64,000 nt of DNA from Bog-473 sp963707835. GTDB lineage: Bacteria; Actinomycetota; Acidimicrobiia; Acidimicrobiales; RAAP-2. Location: the NCBI GenBank assembly GCA_963707835.1, contig CAVPRI010000001.1:930001-994000 (forward strand), given 5' to 3'. Of this stretch, positions 58,314 through 64,000 are shown in pieces; the stretch's first letter is position 1, and every line of letters begins with the position of its first letter. The notes under the pieces are model-generated. The model did no database searches. It worked only from the letters and a program-made list of their open reading frames with translations, and had not been told where the DNA came from. A program made the position numbers and the translations under genes.

Positions 58314-59095
58314 GCGAGCCGATCCTCGAGGTCCGCGATCTGGACGTCTGCTACGGGTCCTCACAGGCATTGTTCGGCGTCTCTCTGTCCGTGCAGCCGG
58401 GCACGGTGACGGCGGTACTGGGCGCCAACGGGGCGGGGAAGAGCACCCTCGCCCGCACCGTCTCGGGCCTCGTGCCCCCGACCGCGGGTACCGTGCGCTT
58501 CCTCGGGGAGGACGTGACGGGAATGCCAGCGCACAAGATGCGCCGCCGGGGCCTGACCTACATTCCCGAAGGGCGCGGCATCTTCCCCGGTCTGTCGGTG
58601 ATGGACAACCTGAGGATGGCGGTGGCGCAGGAGCGCCGCGCCGAGCGCTCGGGGGCGATCGAGCGTGCCATCGAGCGCTTCCCCGTTCTCGGCAAGCGGA
58701 CCCACCAGCGGGCCGGGAGCCTTTCGGGAGGCGAGCAGCAGATGCTGGCGCTGGCCCGCGCCCTCGCGGTGACGCCGAAGCTCGTCATCGCCGACGAGAT
58801 GTCGCTGGGCCTGGCCCCCCTGGTGACCGAGTCGGTGTTCGCCGGTCTCGAGGAGGCGGCGCGTTCGGGCATCACGATCGTTCTGAGCGAGCAGTTCGTG
58901 CACCGCGCCCTGGCCATGGCCGACAGCTGCACCATCCTCATGCGCGGCAAGGTCGGCTGGACGGGGCCTGCCGATCAGGCCGGCCAGGAGGTCATCGACC
59001 GCTATCTGGGCGAGGCCGAGGCAGCAGCCGAGTCAGCCGTCGAGACAGCCGCAGACGCGGCCACGACGGTCGCCGCCACGACGCCCCCGCAGTAG
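58310..59095 (+). CDS. livF: ABC transporter ATP-binding protein, LivF type
   Basis: 261 residues. Walker A GANGAGKST (38-46), YIPEGRGIFPGLSV (LivF hallmark), signature LSGGEQQ (138-144), Walker B region ADEMSLGLAP (161-170). An Ala-rich tail of about 30 residues (from ~232) is not conserved. ATG overlaps the livG stop (ATGA). The operon ends here, at a hairpin between this gene and the convergent TetR. Confidence 0.94.
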   Translation: MSEPILEVRDLDVCYGSSQALFGVSLSVQPGTVTAVLGANGAGKSTLARTVSGLVPPTAGTVRFLGEDVTGMPAHKMRRRGLTYIPEGRGIFPGLSVMDNLRMAVAQERRAERSGAIERAIERFPVLGKRTHQRAGSLSGGEQQMLALARALAVTPKLVIADEMSLGLAPLVTESVFAGLEEAARSGITIVLSEQFVHRALAMADSCTILMRGKVGWTGPADQAGQEVIDRYLGEAEAAAESAVETAADAATTVAATTPPQ

Positions 59096-59115
59096 CTGCG
59101 CTCCAGGCCCAGGAG

Positions 59116-59141
59116 GGACTCCACGGCGCGTCGTGGAGTCC
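59116..59141. terminator. bidirectional terminator-like hairpin
   Basis: GGACTCCACG, six-base loop, CGTGGAGTCC: a perfect 10-bp stem between the convergent livF stop (59095) and TetR stop (59146). There is no long T-run on either side, usual in GC-rich actinobacteria. Position and stability support a shared terminator. Confidence 0.75.
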
Positions 59142-59145
59142 TGGT

Positions 59146-59826
59146 TCAGTCGGGAACGCTGCGGCCAATCGGTCGGAAGAACCCGTCGATGGTGAATGCG
59201 CTCACGGTCGCCAGCGCGCCTTCCCGGTCGAACGTGTCGTTGAACCGCCCCTCGAGGGCCAAGAACAGGGCGATCCCCAACACGGCATCCGCTGAGAGAC
59301 GGGGGTCATCGACGCGGTTCCCGTAGTAGGTCTCGGCCCGTCGCCACGCCTCGGCGAGGCTGTCGATGGCGCCAGCCAGGTGGTCGCGGTAGAACACGGC
59401 GGCCGTCGCGGGGTCGCCGAAGAGGACCAGGCTCAGCAGGGGCAGGATGTCATCGAACACCGTGACGAGGTGGCGGAAGAAGGTGGTGAGGGCGTGCCGC
59501 TGCTCCTCGGGTGTGCGGGGGGCGATGACGTCGAAGGAGGGCGAGGTCACCGCGGCCATCAAGGTGTCGATGGAGCTTTTTAGGGGCTCGATGACGGCCT
59601 CGGCGAACAGCTGGTCCTTGCTCTTGAAGTGGCGGTAGATCATGCCTTCGCTGATTCCGGCCTGTGCGGCGATCATTCGGACGGTGGTGCCGCTCATGTC
59701 ACCGGTGTCGGCGAACGCGCTGCGGGCAGCGGCCAGGATCGAGCCTTTGCGGGCGTCAGCCTTGAGCTTGCGGCGACGCGGCTTCTGCTCGATCTCGCCG
59801 GTCTGCTCCGCGTCCTCACCGCTCAT
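59146..59826 (-). CDS. TetR family transcriptional regulator
   Basis: 226 residues. AAGGAGG (59832-59838, complement) sits 5 nt before ATG 59826 and decides this start; the frame is open to a TTG at 59856. The first 20 residues are Glu/Arg/Lys-rich, then the HTH (about 48-67, VRMIAAQAGISEGMIYRHF) and a C-terminal domain of the TetR_C_33-like kind. It is divergent from the acyl-CoA mutase and convergent with the Liv operon. A TTGACGTCnnnGTCA site is between it and the mutase, so it likely controls both. Confidence 0.92.
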   Translation of the reverse strand: MSGEDAEQTGEIEQKPRRRKLKADARKGSILAAARSAFADTGDMSGTTVRMIAAQAGISEGMIYRHFKSKDQLFAEAVIEPLKSSIDTLMAAVTSPSFDVIAPRTPEEQRHALTTFFRHLVTVFDDILPLLSLVLFGDPATAAVFYRDHLAGAIDSLAEAWRRAETYYGNRVDDPRLSADAVLGIALFLALEGRFNDTFDREGALATVSAFTIDGFFRPIGRSVPD

Positions 59827-59890
59827 CACGCCCTCCTTGTGTCGTTGATCAGGCAAGGCGAGGTTTCGTCCGCATTGTACTGCGCCGTCG

Positions 59891-59905
59891 TGACGAGGAC
59901 GTCAA
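59891..59905 (-). promoter_or_regulatory. TTGACGTCnnnGTCA operator between TetR and the mutase
   Basis: Read on the minus strand the sequence is TTGACGTCCTCGTCA, the third full copy of the motif also present at 51462 and 53043. It lies 65 bp before the TetR ATG and 53 bp before the mutase GTG, a normal place for a divergent operator. Confidence 0.6.
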
Positions 59906-59957
59906 GGGGGATTGCAGGCGTTGGCACCTACTATGACGTTCAAGTATCCTCCGGACC

Positions 59958-61586
59958 GTGGCGGACCGAGAAGCTTGGCAGGAGGCCTTCGACCGCTCGC
60001 CGCGGCGAGCGGCGCGCTTCGAGACCATGTCGGGGATCCCCTTGGAGCCCGTCTACGGTCCGGAGGGAAGCGAACTGCCCGGGCAGTATCCCTACACGCG
60101 GGGCCCCTACGCCTCGATGTACCGGTCCCGGCTGTGGACCATGCGCCAGTTCGCCGGCTTCGGGACGGCGGCCGACACCAACAACCGCTTCAAGGAGCTC
60201 CTGCGGGCAGGCGGTGATGGTCTCTCGACCGCCTTCGACATGCCGACGCTTCTCGGGCGCGACTCCGACGATCCGTGGGCCCGAGGCGAGGTGGGCCGGG
60301 CCGGCGTGGCCATCGACACGCTGACCGACATGGAGATCCTCTTCGACGGGATCGACCTGGGCAAGGTCTCCACGTCCATGACGATCAACTCCGCAGCCGC
60401 CTCGATCCTGGCCTTCTACGTCGGCGTGGCTGACCGCACGGGGGTGGAGCGCTCCGCCCTCTCGGGCACCATCCAGAACGACATTCTCAAGGAGTACCAG
60501 GCCCAGAAGGAGTACGTCTTCCCGCCGCGTCCGTCGGTCCGCCTCATCACCGACATGATGCGGTTCTGCACAGCCGAGCTGCCGCGCTGGCACCCCGTGT
60601 CGATCTCGGGCTATCACATCCGTGAGGCCGGGTCGACGGCCGCCCAGGAGTTGGCGTTCACGTTGGCCAACGGCTTCGCCTACGTCGAGGCCGCCATCGC
60701 CAGCGGCCTGGCCGTCGACGACTTCGCACCGCGGCTGAGCTTCTTCTTCAACGCCCACAGTGACTTCTTCGAGGAGATCGCCAAATACCGGGCGGCGCGT
60801 CGCATCTGGGCCCGGTGGATGCGCGAGCGCTATGGCGCCTCCGACGGGCGGTCGCTGCAACTGCGTTTCCACACCCAGACGGCGGGCGTGTCGCTGACCG
60901 CCCAGCAGCCGGAGGTCAATCTGGTCCGCGTGGCCATCGAGGCCTTGGCGGGCGTGCTGGGTGGGACCCAGAGCCTCCACACCGACTCCTTCGACGAAGC
61001 GCTGGCCTTACCCACGGAGCACGCAGCCGTCCTTGCGCTGCGCACCCAGCAGGTCATCGCCGAGGAGTCCGGCGTGGTGCACGTGGCCGACCCCCTGGGG
61101 GGTTCGTGGTTCGTGGAGGAGCTCACCGATGAGCTCGAGCGCCGCGCCGAGGAGGTGTTCGCCCACCTTCTCGATGCCGGATCGGGATCGGTCCTCGAGG
61201 GCGTCTTCGCCTGCATCGACGACGGATGGTTCGTGTCGGAGATCGCCGACGCCGCCTACGCCTTCCAGTCGAAGGTGGCCCGCGACGAGTGGAAGATGGT
61301 GGGGGTCAACGCCTACGTCGAGGACGACGGGGTGCTCCCCTCCACGCTGCGGATCGACCCGACGGTCGAGGCGGCCCAGCTCGAGTCGCTGGCCGCGGTC
61401 AAGCAAGCCCGGGACGACGAGGCGGTACGGCGCAGCCTGGCCAGACTGGCCAAGGACGCAGCGGATCCGACCATCAACCTGATGCCGGCCCTCATCGAAG
61501 CCGCGCACGCCCACGTCACGGTGGGCGAATCGATGCGGGCGCTCGAATCGGTCTTCGGGACCTTCGTCGAGCGCAACGTCGCCTGA
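59958..61586 (+). CDS. B12-dependent acyl-CoA mutase large subunit, isobutyryl-CoA mutase-like
   Basis: 542-residue TIM-barrel subunit of a coenzyme-B12 carbon-skeleton mutase whose cobalamin domain is a separate gene (61589). Seen: YPYTRGPYASMYRSRLWTM, SISGYH with H220, and TQSLHT. The two residues that set substrate choice are F65 (RQFAGFG; Tyr89 in P. shermanii methylmalonyl-CoA mutase) and Q183 (YQAQKEY; Arg207 there). Phe/Gln is the isobutyryl-CoA mutase pair; 2-hydroxyisobutyryl-CoA mutase has Ile/Gln. Methylmalonyl-CoA is therefore unlikely as substrate. GTG 59958 start. The gap to the small subunit is 2 nt. Confidence 0.9.
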   Translation: MADREAWQEAFDRSPRRAARFETMSGIPLEPVYGPEGSELPGQYPYTRGPYASMYRSRLWTMRQFAGFGTAADTNNRFKELLRAGGDGLSTAFDMPTLLGRDSDDPWARGEVGRAGVAIDTLTDMEILFDGIDLGKVSTSMTINSAAASILAFYVGVADRTGVERSALSGTIQNDILKEYQAQKEYVFPPRPSVRLITDMMRFCTAELPRWHPVSISGYHIREAGSTAAQELAFTLANGFAYVEAAIASGLAVDDFAPRLSFFFNAHSDFFEEIAKYRAARRIWARWMRERYGASDGRSLQLRFHTQTAGVSLTAQQPEVNLVRVAIEALAGVLGGTQSLHTDSFDEALALPTEHAAVLALRTQQVIAEESGVVHVADPLGGSWFVEELTDELERRAEEVFAHLLDAGSGSVLEGVFACIDDGWFVSEIADAAYAFQSKVARDEWKMVGVNAYVEDDGVLPSTLRIDPTVEAAQLESLAAVKQARDDEAVRRSLARLAKDAADPTINLMPALIEAAHAHVTVGESMRALESVFGTFVERNVA

Positions 61587-61588
61587 GC

Positions 61589-62017
61589 ATGCCGGGTGGA
61601 TCAGGGGAGCGCCCCTTGCGGGTGCTCATGGCCAAGGTGGGTCTCGACGGTCATGACCGGGGGCTGCGGGTCGTGGCGCGGATCCTGCGCGACGCGGGAT
61701 GCGAGGTGGTCTACGCCGGGCTGCGGCAATCGCCCGAGACGATCGCGTCGATGAGCGCGGAAGAGGACGTCGACGTGGTCGGCGTCTCCATGCACAACGG
61801 CGCGCACCTCACCATCGGTCCGGCCGTCGTCGATGCCCTCCGCGCCGCTGGGCTCGACACCCCCGTGGTCGTCGGCGGCATCGTGCCACCCGACGACGTG
61901 GCCGTGCTCCTCGATGCCGGCGTCGCCGTGGTGCTCGGCCCGGGTGCCTCCAACGACGAGGTCGTGGCCAGCGTGCGAGCCGCGGCGGCCGGGTCCTCGG
62001 GGACCGCGGTCGGCTGA
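61589..62017 (+). CDS. acyl-CoA mutase small subunit, cobalamin-binding
   Basis: 142-residue B12-binding domain. The base-off/His-on signature D20-G-H22-D-R-G25 is present, followed by SMHNGAH (S-x-L region) and GGIVPPDD, the GG loop around the nucleotide tail. The size and separate gene are as in IcmB/HcmB and archaeal-type methylmalonyl-CoA mutase small subunits. ATG 61589 follows the large-subunit stop by 2 nt. No MeaB/ArgK-type chaperone or reactivase is seen nearby. Confidence 0.94.
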   Translation: MPGGSGERPLRVLMAKVGLDGHDRGLRVVARILRDAGCEVVYAGLRQSPETIASMSAEEDVDVVGVSMHNGAHLTIGPAVVDALRAAGLDTPVVVGGIVPPDDVAVLLDAGVAVVLGPGASNDEVVASVRAAAAGSSGTAVG

Positions 62018-62037
62018 GGAATGCGTCCCCGGGGCTT

Positions 62038-62931
62038 CTAGACCTCGGCGGTCCCGCCGGCGAACCGGCCGATGACGTCCGCACCGAAGGCCAGCAGCGT
62101 CTCCTCGGCGGCGAAGTCGCAGAACCAGACGTAGACGCGCTCGACCCCACGCTCACGCCACCCCTCGAAGTGCTCGACGAGTTCGGGCGCTGTCCCGACC
62201 AGGGGAGACGGGCCGAAGCGCCGGCGTGCCGTCTCGGCGGTCTCCTCGCGTCTGCCGGGCTCCCCGACGAACGCCACCTGTAGCTGGAGCGAGCAGCGGG
62301 CCGAACCGGCCAAGGGGCGCATCTCGTCGAGCCGGTCGATGATCCCGACGTGGAGGTTCCACCAGTCGGCGTGCGCCGCCACCAGCTCGAGCGTCCGGCG
62401 GTCGGCTCCCCCGATGGTGATGGGGATCTTGGAGAGGGGGCAGGGGTGCAGGCGCGCCCCCGCCAGCGTGAAGTGCTCGCCGTGGTGGTCGAGTGACTCG
62501 CCCGACCACAGCCCCTCGAGGATCTCGAGCGTCTCCTTGAGCCGTCCGATGCGCGAGAGCGGCTCCGCCTCGCCGACCCCGAAGGCGGCGAGCTCGTCGG
62601 CCACCGATCCCCAGCCGAGGCCGAGCTCGAAGCGCCCACCCGAGGCGTGGTCGAGGGTCACCGCCTGTTGCGCCAGGACGGCCGGGTGGCGCAAGGAGTC
62701 GCACAGGACCAAGGAACCCACCCGGATGCGCTCCGTCCGGGCTGCCAACCACGTGGACGTGGTCATGGCCTCGAACATGGGGGAGGACTCGGCCAAGGGG
62801 GGAGCGAGATGGTCCATGCCGGCGATGCCGGTGAAGCCGGCGGCTTGGGCGACCAGGGCGCGCTGGCTCAACGCGTCCATGGTCATCCGCATCTGGGGGA
62901 GGTACAGCCAGAACTCGAGTGAAGGCGTCAT
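62038..62931 (-). CDS. luciferase-like (LLM) flavin/F420-dependent oxidoreductase
   Basis: 297-residue TIM-barrel protein. Seen: EFWLYLPQM at the N-terminus, LAARTERIRVGSLVL, RFELGLGWG and PITIGGADRRTLELVA, typical of the actinobacterial F420-dependent LLM class. It may reduce or oxidise a small alcohol, imine or enone with F420; FMN use cannot be excluded. ATG 62931. Convergent with the mutase small subunit; its upstream neighbour is the potassium channel (12-nt gap), an apparently unrelated gene. Confidence 0.9.
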   Translation of the reverse strand: MTPSLEFWLYLPQMRMTMDALSQRALVAQAAGFTGIAGMDHLAPPLAESSPMFEAMTTSTWLAARTERIRVGSLVLCDSLRHPAVLAQQAVTLDHASGGRFELGLGWGSVADELAAFGVGEAEPLSRIGRLKETLEILEGLWSGESLDHHGEHFTLAGARLHPCPLSKIPITIGGADRRTLELVAAHADWWNLHVGIIDRLDEMRPLAGSARCSLQLQVAFVGEPGRREETAETARRRFGPSPLVGTAPELVEHFEGWRERGVERVYVWFCDFAAEETLLAFGADVIGRFAGGTAEV

Positions 62932-62943
62932 GAACCCGGGAAG

Positions 62944-63828
62944 CTACTCCTCCGTCGTATGCGGGACCGGGGTTCGGCGTTCGGCCTCTCCAGCTGCGGT
63001 CGCCGGCCGGCCCGACCCCAGCTGTTGGCGCAGCGCGGTGAGCTCGGTGACCACGGCGCCCATCGTGGCCGGCTCGACCTGGGCGGACCCGCTCCCCGGC
63101 CCCTCGCTCCGGGGCTCGGCCGGCAGTGGGTCGGAACGACGCGGCGGTCCGGGCTTCTCGAGGCCGAGGAAGTTGGCCAGGGACCCGGCGAGCAAGCCGA
63201 GCACGGTGATGCCGGTGACCATGATCACCACGGCGGCCCAGCGTCCCGTGGGCGTCTTGGGGACGATGTCCCCGTAGCCGACGGTGGTGAGCGTGACCAC
63301 GCCCCACCACAACGCGTCGCCGACGGTGGCGAACTCGGGGTTGGTCGGGTGCTCCGCGTAGTACGCGACCAGTGAGGCGGTGATGAGCACCCCGACCGCC
63401 ACGCCGGCCACGCGGCCGAGACGCTCGAAGAGTTGGCGCGAGGCGCGGCTGGCCATCAGCAGTCGGCCCACACGGGCCAGTCGGAGGAGCACGACGAAGG
63501 CACCGCCGTGCGCCCCGGGCAGCAGGAACCACGGAGCGGTGGCCACGATGACGAACAGGTCGAACCGCCCGAACCCGGTGTGGCGGAAGTCGCGCAGGTG
63601 GCGGACGTGGACGACGTAGTCGGTGAGGAAGACCAGCCAGGTCACGATCCCGACGACCACCGAGAAGGGGTTGCCCTGCTCGGGCACCACGATCAGCGGC
63701 AGGACGGCAGAGACCACGATCGGCAGGCGCATGACGCCGTCGAAGCGGGCGAGGAGCGCCGCATCCGCATCCGTGCGGGGCTGACCGTCGCCGGGACGGG
63801 TGCGGTGGCCTCCGGGCATGCCCGACAT
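62944..63828 (-). CDS. voltage-gated-type potassium channel
   Basis: 294-residue membrane protein with six hydrophobic segments. The S4-like helix carries R116-LARVGRLLMASRASR with regularly spaced arginines, and the pore has the selectivity filter TTVGYGD (181-187). After S6 (about 192-212) a short Pro-rich cytoplasmic tail follows, without RCK domain. ATG 63828 chosen; MSGMPGG repeats an in-frame Met at residue 4. Function: K+ conductance, membrane-potential homeostasis. Confidence 0.92.
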   Translation of the reverse strand: MSGMPGGHRTRPGDGQPRTDADAALLARFDGVMRLPIVVSAVLPLIVVPEQGNPFSVVVGIVTWLVFLTDYVVHVRHLRDFRHTGFGRFDLFVIVATAPWFLLPGAHGGAFVVLLRLARVGRLLMASRASRQLFERLGRVAGVAVGVLITASLVAYYAEHPTNPEFATVGDALWWGVVTLTTVGYGDIVPKTPTGRWAAVVIMVTGITVLGLLAGSLANFLGLEKPGPPRRSDPLPAEPRSEGPGSGSAQVEPATMGAVVTELTALRQQLGSGRPATAAGEAERRTPVPHTTEE

Positions 63829-63889
63829 CTTGGTCGGCGGCCCCGCTGTGTCGGTGGACCGCCGGGGGCGGCACGCGGGCGGTGCCTGC

Positions 63890-64000
63890 TCAGAGAAGGT
63901 CGAGCAGGCGCTCCGGGGGTCGGGCGATCACGGCTCGGTCGCCCACGACGAAGATGGGCCGCTCCAAGAGGATCGGGTGGGTGGCGATCGCGTCGAGGAG
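63890..64000 (-). CDS. ArsC/arsenate reductase-like protein (C-terminal end only)
   Basis: Only the last 36 residues are in the window; the rest lies beyond the right edge. The visible tail has HPILLERPI, followed by GDRAVIARPPE and RLLDLL, the C-terminal signature of glutaredoxin-dependent ArsC-family reductases (and the related YfgD/Spx group), in which the Arg of ERP contributes to the oxyanion site. The N-terminal Cys cannot be seen, so true arsenate reductase activity is not established. Confidence 0.8.
   Translation of the reverse strand, partial: LLDAIATHPILLERPIFVVGDRAVIARPPERLLDLL

Noticed and set aside
1..64000. tRNA, rRNA, CRISPR, insertion sequence, integrase or prophage genes
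   Set aside because: I looked on both strands and recognised none; there are no regular repeat-spacer units, transposase motifs or terminal inverted repeats.

Overview
The window is very GC-rich (by eye near 70%), densely coded on both strands, full of GTG starts and 4-bp GTGA/ATGA gene overlaps, and rich in acyl-CoA enzymes, TetR regulators, an F420-type luciferase-like oxidoreductase and MoxR/CoxE-type maturation genes. This points to a free-living, metabolically versatile actinobacterium (Actinomycetota), possibly of the Acidimicrobiia; the phylum is a fair inference, the class a guess. I see no rRNA, tRNA, CRISPR array, insertion sequence or phage gene, and no gene-free stretch longer than about 220 bases.

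Layout. 1-3.4 kb: nitroreductase (cut by the left edge), SDR, quinone-oxidoreductase-like protein, DUF2889 protein. 3.4-8.5 kb: a TetR regulator divergent from a four-subunit 2-oxoacid:ferredoxin oxidoreductase operon (gamma, ferredoxin, alpha, beta) and an acyl-CoA ligase, with two abutting perfect palindromes between them. 8.5-21 kb: a molybdenum-hydroxylase region holding the FAD and 2Fe-2S subunits, the maturation genes coxD/E/G, XdhC-type insertion factors, a MobA-like nucleotidyltransferase and moaC, moaD, mogA, moaA, moeA, moaE. The catalytic molybdenum subunit is absent. 21-26.5 kb: TauD-like dioxygenase, SDR, TetR, enoyl-CoA hydratase and an acyl-CoA dehydrogenase pair. 26.7-40 kb: a long co-directional block with two COG2159-type amidohydrolases, two MmgE/PrpD proteins around an aconitase-type large/small dehydratase pair, a D-aminoacylase-like hydrolase, a beta-hydroxyacid dehydrogenase and three acyl-CoA dehydrogenase genes. 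40-50.7 kb: amidohydrolase, beta-lactamase-fold protein, acyl-CoA synthetase, cupin, two thioesterases, a DHA2 drug-type exporter with divergent MarR, DoxX, thiolase. 50.8-62 kb: TetR, methylmalonate-semialdehyde-type dehydrogenase, amidohydrolase, enoyl-CoA hydratase, a branched-chain-amino-acid-type ABC transporter, TetR, and a B12-dependent acyl-CoA mutase in two subunits. 62-64 kb: LLM oxidoreductase, potassium channel, and the C-terminal end of an ArsC-like reductase cut by the right edge.

Taken together the window looks like a catabolic island for branched acyl-CoAs and hydroxy-dicarboxylates. Uptake would be by the Liv-type transporter, activation by three CoA ligases or the 2-oxoacid oxidoreductase, oxidation by paired acyl-CoA dehydrogenases, hydratases and thiolase, and carbon-skeleton rearrangement by a mutase whose substrate-pocket residues match isobutyryl-CoA mutase rather than methylmalonyl-CoA mutase. 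The 26.7-36.7 kb block is the best candidate for an undescribed pathway: it combines a dimethylmalate/isopropylmalate-type dehydratase with two MmgE/PrpD proteins and recalls, without matching, the lower nicotinate fermentation pathway.

Two regulatory signals recur. TGTCA-N6-TGACA occurs at a TetR gene and at the promoter of the 26.7 kb block. TTGACGTCnnnGTCA occurs at three promoters between 51 and 60 kb. Six genes carry apparent one-base frameshifts that are each repaired by a single change in a short G/C run, so I suspect residual sequence errors rather than gene decay.
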